From NCBI GenBank assembly GCA_051883415.1, contig JBJETR010000042.1, positions 1 through 43,527 on the forward strand: DNA of 43,527 nucleotides, read 5' to 3'. This document shows positions 25,859 through 34,801 of the stretch, in pieces (position 1 is the stretch's first letter; each line of letters opens with the position of its first letter). The notes below the pieces were generated by a model, which was not told the DNA's origin, did not search any database, and was given only the letters and a program-made list of their open reading frames with translations. The position numbers and the translations under genes are program-made. Source of the stretch: HGM11368 sp051883415 (lineage in GTDB: Bacteria > Bacillota > Clostridia > Christensenellales > UBA3700).

Positions 25859-27052
25859 ATGCTGACTTTAGACAAAGTTTATCACGCCTCTTACGTACTC
25901 AAAGAGGTCATCAGAAACACCGACGTAATCTCCGCTCCTAAGATTAGGAGTGGTTGCAACCTCTACCTCAAGACCGAGAACCTTCAAGTGACGGGCTCGT
26001 TCAAAGTGAGGGGAGCATATTACAAAATCTCGCAACTCAGCGAAGAAGACAAGAAACGTGGCGTTATCGCATGTAGCGCAGGCAACCACGCTCAAGGCGT
26101 TGCGCTTGCCGCTACCAAGAGCGGTATCAGTTCTTTGATTTGCTTGCCCGACGGCGCACCGATATCCAAGGTAGAGGCAACCAAGAGCTACGGCGCTCAA
26201 GTATGCCTTGTCAAGGGCGTATACGACGATGCCTACAATAGGGCTTTGCAGCTTAAAGAAGAGTGCGGATACACCTTTATTCACCCATTCAACGATCCCG
26301 ACGTCATTGCTGGTCAAGGTACGATAGGACTCGAGATACTCGACCAAATCAAAGACCTTGATGCTGTAGTAGTGCCTATCGGTGGCGGTGGACTTATATC
26401 GGGCGTTGCCTTTGCAATCAAGTCGCTCCGTCCCGACATCAAGGTGTACGGAGTTCAAGCGACGGGTGCGCCTAGTATGCTCAATTCGGTGGCTCACAGC
26501 CGTATCGAAAAGCTCGACAGCGTGTCTACCATTGCCGACGGTATCGCAGTCAAGCAACCGGGTGATTTGACCTTTGAGCTATGTCAAAAATACGTGGACG
26601 AAATAGTCAGCGTCAACGATGACGAGATATCTACCGCTATCCTTGCCCTCATCGAGCAACACAAGATGATTGCGGAGGGTGCGGGTGCCGTTGCGGTTGC
26701 CGCAGTAATGTTTGACAAAGTGCCCGTACAAGGCAAAAACGTATGCGCACTCGTATCGGGTGGTAATATCGACGTGACTATCTTGTCCAGAGTTATCAAG
26801 AGAGGACTGTTGATGACGGGTAGAAATCACGCAATGTCCATCGAACTCCCCGACAAACCGGGACAACTTGCTCACGTTTCCGCTATCATCAGCTCTTTGG
26901 GTGCCAACGTAATAGCAGTTCACCATGAGCGTTCCAACGAGGGTAGCGACGTCACGGGTTGCTTCTTGAGGGTAGAAATCGAGACGAGAAACTTCGACCA
27001 TATTCAACAAATTCGCAATAGGCTGACCAGCGAAGGCTTCAAACTATTTTAG
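25859..27052 (+). CDS. ilvA: Threonine ammonia-lyase (threonine dehydratase) with C-terminal ACT domain
   Basis: Makes 2-ketobutyrate from threonine for isoleucine synthesis. The 397-aa protein has the PLP-lysine motif TGSFKVRGAYYK, the Gly-rich phosphate loop (PIGGGGLISG) and a single C-terminal ACT domain beginning SIELPDKPGQLAHVSAII. The catalytic-plus-one-ACT form occurs in both catabolic and biosynthetic enzymes. Its place after ilvBCD supports the biosynthetic role. The start at 25859 has AAGGAAAAT upstream; the longer frame would lie inside ilvD. Confidence 0.92.
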   Translation: MLTLDKVYHASYVLKEVIRNTDVISAPKIRSGCNLYLKTENLQVTGSFKVRGAYYKISQLSEEDKKRGVIACSAGNHAQGVALAATKSGISSLICLPDGAPISKVEATKSYGAQVCLVKGVYDDAYNRALQLKEECGYTFIHPFNDPDVIAGQGTIGLEILDQIKDLDAVVVPIGGGGLISGVAFAIKSLRPDIKVYGVQATGAPSMLNSVAHSRIEKLDSVSTIADGIAVKQPGDLTFELCQKYVDEIVSVNDDEISTAILALIEQHKMIAEGAGAVAVAAVMFDKVPVQGKNVCALVSGGNIDVTILSRVIKRGLLMTGRNHAMSIELPDKPGQLAHVSAIISSLGANVIAVHHERSNEGSDVTGCFLRVEIETRNFDHIQQIRNRLTSEGFKLF

Positions 27053-27072
27053 TTGATAATTTAGGAGGAATT

Positions 27073-27447
27073 ATGCAAATTATATCTACTGACAACGCGC
27101 CAAAGGCGATAGGACCATATTCTCAAGCTATAGTAGTGGACGGCACCGTCTACACTTCGGGACAAATCGCAATCAATCCTGCTACCAACACGGTGGAGGC
27201 TACGACGATAGAAGAACAAACTCACCAAGTGTGCAAAAATCTTACCGCAGTGCTCGAAGCAAGCGGTAGCGGTATGGACAAGGTAGTCAAGACGGTATGT
27301 TTCCTTGCAGATATGGGCGATTTTGCTACTTTCAACGAGATTTACGCTCAATACTTCGTATCTCGTCCCGCACGCTCTTGCGTGGCTGTCAAGACCTTGC
27401 CAAAGAACGTCTTGGTTGAGATTGACTGCATAGCCAAGACCAAATAA
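27073..27447 (+). CDS. ridA: RidA family enamine/imine deaminase
   Basis: Hydrolyses the reactive enamine/imine intermediates released by IlvA, preventing damage to PLP enzymes. The 124 residues contain the family signature: IGPYSQAIVV at the start, TSGQIAINP, and RPARSCVAVKTLPKNVLVEID near the end, with the conserved Arg that binds carboxylate. It follows ilvA by 20 bases with AGGAGG, consistent with joint expression. It is the last gene of the operon. Confidence 0.93.
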   Translation: MQIISTDNAPKAIGPYSQAIVVDGTVYTSGQIAINPATNTVEATTIEEQTHQVCKNLTAVLEASGSGMDKVVKTVCFLADMGDFATFNEIYAQYFVSRPARSCVAVKTLPKNVLVEIDCIAKTK

Positions 27448-27494
27448 TCTAGCTGACGGCTTTTTTAACAACATAGCCGTATCTATGAGTCAAG

Positions 27495-27615
27495 ACGTTA
27501 TAGCTAATACCAAATAATACATTATTGAATAATAGCGATATTTAGCTACGGACAAATAATACATACGATTGGATAATAACGATATTTAGTTAAGGACAAA
27601 TAACAAAATTATTAA
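27495..27615 (+). repeat. Imperfect tandem repeat, about 2.7 units of 40-44 bases
   Basis: Units begin near 27495, 27535 and 27579. Units two and three share CGATATTTAG.TA.GGACAAATAA, and units one and two share CAAATAATACAT. A/T-rich and non-coding; it fills the ridA-MMPL gap before the terminator. Confidence 0.6.
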
Positions 27616-27620
27616 CATAC

Positions 27621-27653
27621 AAAGAGCGAGAAGATTTTTCTTCTCGCTCTTTT
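27621..27653. terminator. Bidirectional terminator between ridA and the MMPL gene
   Basis: Perfect 14-base stem (AAAGAGCGAGAAGA and its complement) with a TTTT loop, ending in T on the plus strand and in T on the minus strand as well. Confidence 0.9.
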
Positions 27654-27671
27654 GATTATCGTTATTTTGTC

Positions 27672-30290
27672 TTATTCTATAGGCTTTTCGTCAGCCTCAG
27701 CGTCTTGAGCTTGTACGACTTGCTCTAGATTTTCGTCGGTTGTAGCACACTCGCAGGCGTCTTGCTCAGCATTATCCACGCTATCTTCGGTAGCTTCCGC
27801 CACGCCGACGATAGGAGTGAGTTCTACCTCGCCTTGAGCTACCACGGCTACGGGCTTTTCAAAAATCACTTGCGTACCAAGCCCTTCTTCGGGATCGCCC
27901 TTGCCACGCTTGATAGAGATTGCTCGTGTTGCCTTGGCTCTGATATACAGTAGGGCAGGCAAGAAGGTGAATACGAGTATAAGGCTCATAAATGCGCCAC
28001 GTGCGATGAGTTCGGTAATTTGACCGACAATCATATTAGAAGTTATCAATCTTACCGAGATACAAGCGGCGATGAGGATTGCGCCCGACGTCAGCACGCT
28101 AGGAGCGGCACGATAAATGGCGTTTTTGATTGCCGTTATCGATTCGACGCCCTTAGACTTTTCGTCGTTGAATTTGCTCGTCACCAATATTGCATAGTCG
28201 ACCGTTGCGCCCAGCTCGATAGCCGTCACTATCAGGTACGCCATAAAGTTTATCTTGGTGTTGGTAAAGTACACGAGCGACAAGTTGATAAAGATGCCCG
28301 TCTCGATAACCAACAACAGTAGTATCGACAATAGCGGTTTACGGAAGGTCACCAACAATATTATCAATATTATAGCGGCGGAGAGCAGAGATACCAATGC
28401 AAAGTCCTGCGGTGTAACTAGACTGAGCTCATATGCGCCTTGTGCAAGACCGGTAATACTAAGTTTTACATCGAATATATCCTGTCCTATGTCTTTGATT
28501 TTGTTGAGAGTAGCGTAGGACTCGACGTCTTCCGACACTCCTTCCAGGTTGATAGTGTACAACATATATTTATTTTCTACGTCGTCGTTATTTACGTTGG
28601 ATATAAAGCTAGAGTGCAGTATTCCGTAGACAGTATTTCTAGAATTAGACGCCTCTATGCTGTTGTACAAATCTCTATTGAGTATTGTGCATAGCGAGAA
28701 GACTTCGATTACTCTATGTTCGTTGTTAGATTCTATAGCATTGCCATTCTCGTCTACAGCGATATTGCCGTTTTCGTCGGTTTGATAGCCGATTTTGTTC
28801 AATTCCTCTACAAATCGATATTGTTTGTCTATGCTTTCCGTACCCTCGTAAGGCGTCATAATGATGAGCATATTGTCATACTTCTTGGATATTGTTTCCG
28901 GGAAGTTAGGATTAGGGTTTTCCTTGGTCATAGTGATGTAGTTGAGCGGAGCTTTGAGTTGGAAGTATGCGCAAGGTATAGCCATAGCAAGACACAAAAC
29001 CGTGACTACGATTACAGCCCATTTTTTGGTCATTACTTTGGCAACGGGCTTGAGTCTAACTTCAACTTGCCACTTGTGAGTGGTCATTTTGACCAATTTG
29101 TCAAATATCAAGATAAGTATAGGTTGGATAAAGATTACGGCAAGCAAGGACAAGATTACGCCCTTTGCAAGTACGAAACCAAGGTCATAGCCCATCTTAT
29201 ACTTCATAAAGAACAGTGCAAAAAATCCGCCTACAGTGGTGAGTGCAGAAGCCGATATCGCCGATATGGTCTTAGGCAAAGCTTTGATAAGAGCCTCTTT
29301 TGGCGTCATAGAATGTTCGAGTTCTTCATAATACGTGTGCATTAAGAAGATAGAGTAGTCCATAGCAATCGCTAGTTGAAGAATTGTAGAACAAGAAGAA
29401 GTTATGCTTGATATGGTGCCCAACGGAGTGCCCGATAGAGGACCGCCTGCGATGACGTTGCTACCCATATTGAGGAGTAGCGAGATGCCGAGAGTCGCAA
29501 GGAAAATGAATGGTTCCAGGTAACTTTTGGTCGTAATAAGCAGAATAACCAATACCACCAATACCACCACGGCGAAGAACTTAGGCATGTCGCCCACCGA
29601 AGACTCAACCAACTTTCTTGCATTGGTAGAAGTACCGCCAAAGAAATAGATATCTTCGGCTTTTTCGCCCATGTCTTGCGGAATGGTCAGCGAACCGCTA
29701 TTGATATTGGCTTGTAGTTTACTCTTGACTATATTTTCGATTTCTCTCAAAGAATTGATTGTTCTCTGGTCGGAGCCTGCGTATTTGAAGTAGAATGATA
29801 CGATATAAGTGGTATATTTTTCACCCGTATAGCTGTCGTCAACGATATTGCCTTCTTTGTCGGTGACTTTTACGAACTTCGAATTGACGAGTGCTTGAGC
29901 TTGTGCGACGTCGCCTGCGTTGCCTATAAGATTAAGCAGGTTAAGCTGATCAAAAGTGCCTATCCATACCGTCTTAGATATTACGTCTGCCAGAGTTTCT
30001 TTGCTCTTGCTGTCGATAACCTTGTCCGAAGTGACGATAGCTTCAACAATGGAGCGAACTTGAGCTTTTGAAGCAAAAGAGATAGAAACCGAGCAGTCTC
30101 CTATAATGTTAAATTCGCTCTCAAGCAATTTTTTTGCAATGATTGTATCGGTGCTTTTGTCGAGATAAGAGAGAACGTCGCCTTCTTTGTCCACCATCAG
30201 CATTCCAACGACAGACAGTGCGAGAAGCAACACTACTACGCATATTATCACGATTTTGTGATTCATAATCCAAGTTGCGAGTTTGGTCAT
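27672..30290 (-). CDS. RND superfamily exporter (MMPL / HAE3 family)
   Basis: An 872-aa membrane transporter. A first helix (about residues 12-31) is followed by a large extracytoplasmic domain to about 240. A block of five to six helices with the conserved AIAMDYSIFLMHTYYEE motif (Asp and Tyr of the proton path) follows, then a second extracytoplasmic domain, and a second helix block with AIELGATVDYAILVTSKF. The C-terminal ~90 residues are an acidic cytoplasmic tail. Family members export lipids or hydrophobic compounds; the substrate here is unknown. Start 30290 is chosen for AGGAGAA eight bases upstream, not the longer frame from 30335. Confidence 0.9.
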   Translation of the reverse strand: MTKLATWIMNHKIVIICVVVLLLALSVVGMLMVDKEGDVLSYLDKSTDTIIAKKLLESEFNIIGDCSVSISFASKAQVRSIVEAIVTSDKVIDSKSKETLADVISKTVWIGTFDQLNLLNLIGNAGDVAQAQALVNSKFVKVTDKEGNIVDDSYTGEKYTTYIVSFYFKYAGSDQRTINSLREIENIVKSKLQANINSGSLTIPQDMGEKAEDIYFFGGTSTNARKLVESSVGDMPKFFAVVVLVVLVILLITTKSYLEPFIFLATLGISLLLNMGSNVIAGGPLSGTPLGTISSITSSCSTILQLAIAMDYSIFLMHTYYEELEHSMTPKEALIKALPKTISAISASALTTVGGFFALFFMKYKMGYDLGFVLAKGVILSLLAVIFIQPILILIFDKLVKMTTHKWQVEVRLKPVAKVMTKKWAVIVVTVLCLAMAIPCAYFQLKAPLNYITMTKENPNPNFPETISKKYDNMLIIMTPYEGTESIDKQYRFVEELNKIGYQTDENGNIAVDENGNAIESNNEHRVIEVFSLCTILNRDLYNSIEASNSRNTVYGILHSSFISNVNNDDVENKYMLYTINLEGVSEDVESYATLNKIKDIGQDIFDVKLSITGLAQGAYELSLVTPQDFALVSLLSAAIILIILLVTFRKPLLSILLLLVIETGIFINLSLVYFTNTKINFMAYLIVTAIELGATVDYAILVTSKFNDEKSKGVESITAIKNAIYRAAPSVLTSGAILIAACISVRLITSNMIVGQITELIARGAFMSLILVFTFLPALLYIRAKATRAISIKRGKGDPEEGLGTQVIFEKPVAVVAQGEVELTPIVGVAEATEDSVDNAEQDACECATTDENLEQVVQAQDAEADEKPIE

Positions 30291-30325
30291 CAATCTTCTC
30301 CTATATGTAAATATATTCAACAATA

Positions 30326-30354
30326 ATAATATCAAATTTATTTCAAATAATCAA
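30326..30354 (-). promoter_or_regulatory. Promoter of the MMPL gene
   Basis: Minus strand: TTGATT (30354-30349), 17 bases and TATTAT (30331-30326). The rest of 30355-30520 is A/T-rich and shows nothing I can name. Confidence 0.5.
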
Positions 30355-30527
30355 CACATTATAGGCGTAAGAGCCAAAATATTACATAAATAATTTTTTT
30401 ACAATATTTTCCAATATTTTGAGCAAAGTAAAAACTTTAAAACACGCTTGAAACTCGACGTTTGAGCCAAATAATGCAATTTCACACAAAATTTTGTAGC
30501 TATTATCCAAAAAAATTACAAAAATAC

Positions 30528-30556
30528 TTTGCATAGCGTGGCTAAGGTGTTATAAT
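30528..30556 (+). promoter_or_regulatory. Promoter of the sugar isomerase/epimerase gene (leaderless)
   Basis: TTTGCA (30528-30533), 17 bases and TATAAT (30551-30556) preceded by GTGT. Six bases lie between the -10 box and ATG 30563. Confidence 0.6.
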
Positions 30557-30562
30557 GCTATT

Positions 30563-31378
30563 ATGCGTATAGGAATATCAACGGCATCATATTTTCCCAA
30601 TCTCTACACCGAGCAGGCAATCGGCGAGATAGCCGAGTCGGGTTGTGGTGTGTGCGAGGTCTTCTTGGCTTCGCATTACGAGTATAGGAGCGAGTTCGGC
30701 GAGGTTTTGCAGGGTAGTCTTGCCAAGGCGAGAGAATTACGTTCATTGGACGTGCATTCCATACATACGCTTACCAACCAATTCGAGCCCGACCTATTCA
30801 ATAGGGGAGATAGAGCAAGAGCCGACGCTTTCGATGCCTTCAACAAGGCTTGCAAAGTAGGACAGATGATAGGTGCCAAGCATTACACCTTCCACGGACC
30901 GACGCTACTCAAGAGGGCTGTCAAGTATACCTTTGACTATCCTCGTTTGGCTACCACAGTCAACAAACTCATAGAGATTGCGGCAAGCTACGGACTCAAG
31001 TTTTGTTACGAGAACGTACATTGGACGTACTGTTCCACGCCGACGTACTTTGACAATATCAAGAGGCTTTGTCCTAATTTGGGAGCGGTGCTGGATATCA
31101 AACAAGCCATGCAGTCGGGCATAGATTGGCGAGAGTTTCTCAAGGTGCAAAAGGATAGACTTTGCACCGTCCACGTATGCGACTACAACGAGTCGGGCTT
31201 GGCAATCCCGGGTAGAGGAAGTTTTGACTTCGTCGAGTTTTTCGCAAGGCTTATGGATGCGGGCTACGACGGACCTTGCCTCATGGAAGTGTATGACAAA
31301 AATTACGACGATATAGCCGAGCTCAAAGACAGTTACTTATATCTTTGCGACTGCTTAGATAGAGCGCGAAGCAAATAA
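30563..31378 (+). CDS. Sugar phosphate isomerase/epimerase, TIM-barrel (AP endonuclease 2 superfamily)
   Basis: A 271-aa protein of the xylose-isomerase-like TIM-barrel family. It begins RIGISTASYFPNLY and contains GCGVCEVFL, HTFHG-like metal-site strands (AKHYTFHGPT), FCYENVHWTYC, LDIKQA, VHVCDYNESG and a final LMEVYD; the Glu/His/Asp positions fit a divalent-metal site. Substrate cannot be told from sequence. It precedes pgi by 72 bases in the same direction, so a role in sugar metabolism is plausible. Translation appears leaderless. Confidence 0.8.
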   Translation: MRIGISTASYFPNLYTEQAIGEIAESGCGVCEVFLASHYEYRSEFGEVLQGSLAKARELRSLDVHSIHTLTNQFEPDLFNRGDRARADAFDAFNKACKVGQMIGAKHYTFHGPTLLKRAVKYTFDYPRLATTVNKLIEIAASYGLKFCYENVHWTYCSTPTYFDNIKRLCPNLGAVLDIKQAMQSGIDWREFLKVQKDRLCTVHVCDYNESGLAIPGRGSFDFVEFFARLMDAGYDGPCLMEVYDKNYDDIAELKDSYLYLCDCLDRARSK

Positions 31379-31450
31379 ACGATATCGACTATATATTTGT
31401 ATAGGCTTTGCCTAACCAAATTCAACAAAAATAATACCTGGAGGGTACAA

Positions 31451-32863
31451 ATGAGATATAACAAAAAAGAAATGAAAATCAGATTGGATTACAACAATAT
31501 GATGAGCACCGCCGTAGCAGACGGCTTTACCGACAAGGATTTTTCCTCTCGTCTTGGCGAAATCACCAACGCTTTCGAAGCAGTCAAAGCGGGCAGAGGC
31601 AAGAATATGATGGGTTGGACGGATTTGCCTTACAACCAAACCGAAGTCATCGAGGACATTCTTGCTACGGCTAAGTACGTACGCAAAAACTTCGAATACT
31701 TCGTAGTTTTGGGTATAGGCGGAAGTGCGCTCGGTCCAATTGCGGCATTCCAAGCAATTTGCCACTTGCATTACAACGATTTGCCTAAGCGCAAGAGAAA
31801 AGGACCTAAATTCTACGTAGAGGACAACGTAGATCCTGAGAGAATGATGGCGCTTCTCGACGTAATCGACGTAGAAAAGACCATGTTCAACGTCATCACC
31901 AAGAGTGGTTCTACTTCCGAAACCATGACTCAATACCTTATCATCAACGATATCCTTACCTCAAAACTCGGCGACAAAGCCAAAGACCATATTATTGCCA
32001 CTACTTCCAAGGCAACGGGCAATCTTATCAAAATTGCTCAAAAAGAAGGATACAAGACCTTCTATATACCTGACGGAGTAGGTGGAAGATTTAGCGAACT
32101 TTGCCCTGTAGGACTTTTCCCTGCCGCTGTCAACGGTATCGATATCAAGGCACTCATAGGCGGAGCTAAGTATATGGACGAGCAATGCCAAACCGCCAAC
32201 GTCAAGAAGAACCCTGCACTTATGGCTGGTACTTTGCAATATATGGCTATGCAAAAGGGCAAAAATATCTCCGTAATGATGCCTTACGCAGACGGTCTAA
32301 AATATATCGCCGATTGGTATTGTCAACTTTGGGGCGAGAGCCTTGGTAAGAACAAGAACCTTGACGGCACGGCTTGCAACAAGGGACAAACCCCTGTCAA
32401 GGCGTTGGGCGTAACCGACCAACACTCTCAAGTGCAACTCTATGCCGAAGGTCCGTTTGACAAGGTTATCACCTTCATCGGAGTGGACGAGTACCGTGCA
32501 GAGGTCAAGATTGCCGACGGTTGCGAAGATTTCCCTAACGTCAACTTCCTTTGCGGTCACACTATGAACGAGCTCATTCAAGCAGAACGTAAGGCTACCG
32601 AGTACGCAATCACCAAGGCGGGCAAGATGAACCATACCATTATGCTCCCCGAGCTCAACGAGTTCACTTTGGGACAACTTCTCATGTTCTTCATGCTCAA
32701 GACGGCTTATACGGGTGCTTTGCTCGGCATCGACACCTTCAACCAACCGGGCGTAGAAGAGGGCAAAAACGCAACCTACGCACTCCTCGGCAGACCTGGC
32801 TACGATGAGAAGAGAGCAGAGCTGGCGAATGCGCCACAGAAGCAAAACAAATATATCATCTAA
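31451..32863 (+). CDS. pgi: Glucose-6-phosphate isomerase
   Basis: Interconverts glucose-6-phosphate and fructose-6-phosphate in glycolysis. The 470 residues carry the SIS-domain motifs GIGGSALGP and KSGSTSETM and the catalytic region with GVTDQHSQVQLYAEG. The start at 31451 follows GGAGGG; the longer frame from 31397 lacks a site. Codons are those of a highly expressed gene. Confidence 0.95.
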   Translation: MRYNKKEMKIRLDYNNMMSTAVADGFTDKDFSSRLGEITNAFEAVKAGRGKNMMGWTDLPYNQTEVIEDILATAKYVRKNFEYFVVLGIGGSALGPIAAFQAICHLHYNDLPKRKRKGPKFYVEDNVDPERMMALLDVIDVEKTMFNVITKSGSTSETMTQYLIINDILTSKLGDKAKDHIIATTSKATGNLIKIAQKEGYKTFYIPDGVGGRFSELCPVGLFPAAVNGIDIKALIGGAKYMDEQCQTANVKKNPALMAGTLQYMAMQKGKNISVMMPYADGLKYIADWYCQLWGESLGKNKNLDGTACNKGQTPVKALGVTDQHSQVQLYAEGPFDKVITFIGVDEYRAEVKIADGCEDFPNVNFLCGHTMNELIQAERKATEYAITKAGKMNHTIMLPELNEFTLGQLLMFFMLKTAYTGALLGIDTFNQPGVEEGKNATYALLGRPGYDEKRAELANAPQKQNKYII

Positions 32864-32884
32864 TTGATATTACAAGGCATATAG

Positions 32885-32910
32885 AGAAGCGGTCACAAGC
32901 CGCTTCTTTT
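32885..32910 (+). terminator. Intrinsic terminator of pgi
   Basis: AGAAGCGG and CCGCTTCT arms with a seven-base loop and a T-run. Confidence 0.85.
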
Positions 32911-32993
32911 ATATTTAGTTATTTTGAATCAAGTACAATTACTATTGCTTGCTCACGAGTATTTGTTTGTTTTTCAAAAATAAATTTTTTTAA

Positions 32994-33017
32994 CAAAAAG
33001 CGGATTTTCAACCGCTT
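32994..33017 (-). terminator. Intrinsic terminator of the small XRE gene
   Basis: AAGCGG and CCGCTT arms; on the minus strand the stem is followed by TTT-G-TT and further T. Confidence 0.7.
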
Positions 33018-33023
33018 AAATTT

Positions 33024-33257
33024 CTAATCGTCTATATCGTCAAAGAGTGGACTGTCAAAGAATTCTTTTAGCGTTATGCCAAGCCCTTCGCAAAGGTATT
33101 GTATCGTTGCAAGTTTTGGATTTTGGCTCCTGCCCGAAAAGATACTGTTGACGGTAGATTGGATTACGCCTGAATTGGTACACAACTTATTGGGCGTAAT
33201 ACTACGCTCTTTGCAATATTCTAGTATTCTTTTTGCTACTGCTTCGTGTAATTTCAT
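33024..33257 (-). CDS. Small XRE-family regulator (77 aa)
   Basis: A compact helix-turn-helix protein (KRILEYCKERSITPNKLC then SGVIQSTVNSIF and SGRSQNPKLATIQYLCEGL) with an acidic C-terminus ending DDIDD. The start at 33257 is chosen because GGAAGA precedes it and the HTH domain begins here; the longer frame would run through the promoter and the thiT riboswitch region. An inverted repeat over its -10 box suggests autoregulation. It is the same length as, and similar to, the regulator at 36855. Confidence 0.8.
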   Translation of the reverse strand: MKLHEAVAKRILEYCKERSITPNKLCTNSGVIQSTVNSIFSGRSQNPKLATIQYLCEGLGITLKEFFDSPLFDDIDD

Positions 33258-33269
33258 ATTATCTTCCAA

Positions 33270-33302
33270 CAACATTATATACCAATGTTGGCAAAATATC
33301 AA
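33270..33302 (-). promoter_or_regulatory. Promoter and operator of the small XRE gene
   Basis: Minus strand TTGATA (33302-33297), 17 bases and TATAAT (33279-33274). The -10 box lies within a perfect inverted repeat, CAACATT and AATGTTG with a seven-base spacer (33270-33290), a fitting binding site for the dimeric XRE product. Confidence 0.7.
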
Positions 33303-33375
33303 TATTGTATATTGCGTATTTTTTAACAATGTACATAATTTTTTCGATACGTATCGACTTTTTCGACGTTTTTTG

Positions 33376-33404
33376 TTGACAATACTTGTGGGTAGTTTTA
33401 TACT
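33376..33404 (+). promoter_or_regulatory. Promoter of thiT
   Basis: TTGACA (33376-33381), 17 bases and TATACT (33399-33404), just ahead of the TPP riboswitch. Confidence 0.75.
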
Positions 33405-33407
33405 TAT

Positions 33408-33534
33408 ATCGGCTAGGGGTGCTACGCAAGTAGCTGAGATGATACCCTTTGAACTTGGTCGAGTTAGCACTCGTGAAAGGAAGCAAAATCTTCAATGTTT
33501 TCCCTAAAGTTCTCCTTAGCTAAGGAGTTTTTTT
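33408..33534 (+). promoter_or_regulatory. TPP riboswitch with terminator/SD-sequestering platform
   Basis: The thi-box core is clear: GGGGTGC at 33416-33422, CTGAGATGATACCC at 33434-33447, and TGAAC followed by the helix ending GAAAGG. The expression platform at 33512-33534 is a perfect hairpin, CTCCTTA and TAAGGAG around GC, followed by seven T that run straight into the ATG. The 3' arm contains the ribosome binding site AAGGAG, so thiamine pyrophosphate could block both elongation and initiation. Confidence 0.92.
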
Positions 33535-34548
33535 ATGGCAAATTTTGTTTTAGCAGCAGGGTTTACCAACTATTTCAACTTTGATTCCGATAGAGGAATC
33601 ATTCTCTCCGTTGCACTCATACTTTTGGCAGCGTTGATTGTTGCAGGCGTGGTCATCGGACTTTTGCGTAAGGATTACTTCAAGAAGTATTCTTTGGTAG
33701 CTTTGGCAACGGTACTTGCATATGCGGTTGCCGTGGCGATTTACTTCGTCGTGCAGACGTCCAAAGAAGGTGAGTATTCTCAAAAGTACCAAGCTTTGCT
33801 CATAGGTATTTTTGCGGTAGTCGTGCTTGCAGTAGTTATCCTTGCCGTTATGATAGACCGTAAGGCTAGCGTCAATAGCAAAGAGCATACTCTCAGCGTA
33901 GTATATGCGGCGATTTGCGTGGCAATGGCGTTCGGACTTTCGTATATTAGAGTATTCAAAGCCCCATACGGTGGCTCGATTACGCTTGCTTCGCTTCTTC
34001 CTATCGCTCTTTACAGCTATATGTTTGGACCTAAGAAGGGCGTAGTGTGCGGACTTGTCTACGGTATTTTGCAAGCAGTTCAAGATCCATGGATAGTACA
34101 TCCAATCCAATTTTTGCTCGACTATCCGCTTGCATTCGGTATGGTAGGACTCTTGGCAGGCATTTTGCGTGATCGCCTCAAGTCTCTTCCTGCGTTTGCA
34201 CTCGGCGTGCTAATTGCGGTAGTGGCAAGATATCTCTGTCACCTAATATCGGGAGCCGTTTATTTTGGAGAATATGCAGCCGACTACGGTTTCTCCAATC
34301 CATGGGTATATTCGCTTGCATATAATGCGCTCTACGTATTCCCTGACGGAGCAATCACTCTCGGTTGCGGAGCGGCGCTTCTTGCCAGCAAAGCGATGAC
34401 AAGCCAAATCTTCGGCGTTATGAACAAGGCAAACACCTTGCCTAAACTCTATAAGGTAGAGGAAACGGTCAACGACGTAGAAAACGTCCAAAAAAGCGAA
34501 GATAATAATGAAACTCAACAAGACGAAAATGATTGCGTGGTAGAATAA
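33535..34548 (+). CDS. thiT: Energy-coupled thiamine transporter ThiT (ECF S component)
   Basis: The thiamine-binding membrane subunit of an ECF transporter. Residues about 118-305 match ThiT: PYGGSITLASLLPIALYSYMFGPKKG, then QDPWIVHPIQFLLDYPLAF and the C-terminal helices. The protein is 337 aa, longer than the usual ~190. The extra N-terminal ~110 residues contain three further hydrophobic segments, and the C-terminal ~35 are an acidic tail. The TPP riboswitch directly upstream supports the substrate. No ECF ATPase genes are nearby; a shared EcfAA'T module is assumed elsewhere. Confidence 0.92.
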   Translation: MANFVLAAGFTNYFNFDSDRGIILSVALILLAALIVAGVVIGLLRKDYFKKYSLVALATVLAYAVAVAIYFVVQTSKEGEYSQKYQALLIGIFAVVVLAVVILAVMIDRKASVNSKEHTLSVVYAAICVAMAFGLSYIRVFKAPYGGSITLASLLPIALYSYMFGPKKGVVCGLVYGILQAVQDPWIVHPIQFLLDYPLAFGMVGLLAGILRDRLKSLPAFALGVLIAVVARYLCHLISGAVYFGEYAADYGFSNPWVYSLAYNALYVFPDGAITLGCGAALLASKAMTSQIFGVMNKANTLPKLYKVEETVNDVENVQKSEDNNETQQDENDCVVE

Positions 34549-34707
34549 CAGCAAAACAATCAACTTCTATCAAAACCGACTGCATAAGCTCAGCTTCCAT
34601 AGGGATTTTTAAAAATAAGTTTTAACAGCAATTGCACGTCAATCGACTAAAAGGAAATTAGAACTTGGATTTAACATTCGAGTTCTTTTTCTTGCACAAA
34701 AAAATAT

Positions 34708-34778
34708 ATCATTTTAATGATAATTTTCAATATTATATCACATAATATATTGACGATATGACATTTTAATGATACAAT
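34708..34778 (+). promoter_or_regulatory. Promoter and repeated operator motif of the DUF3990/XRE pair
   Basis: TTGACG (34750-34755), 17 bases and TACAAT (34773-34778). CATTTTAATGAT occurs at 34710-34721, within the perfect palindrome ATCATTTTAATGAT, and again in the promoter spacer at 34762-34773. This is a likely site for the XRE protein encoded in the operon. The rest of 34549-34707 shows no gene. Confidence 0.6.
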
Positions 34779-34801
34779 GTTGGCAAGGATGGTGAAATAT
34801 T

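Noticed and set aside
27495..27615. Short repeats resembling a small CRISPR array
   Set aside because: The similarity runs through the whole unit, with no distinct repeat/spacer division and no cas genes.
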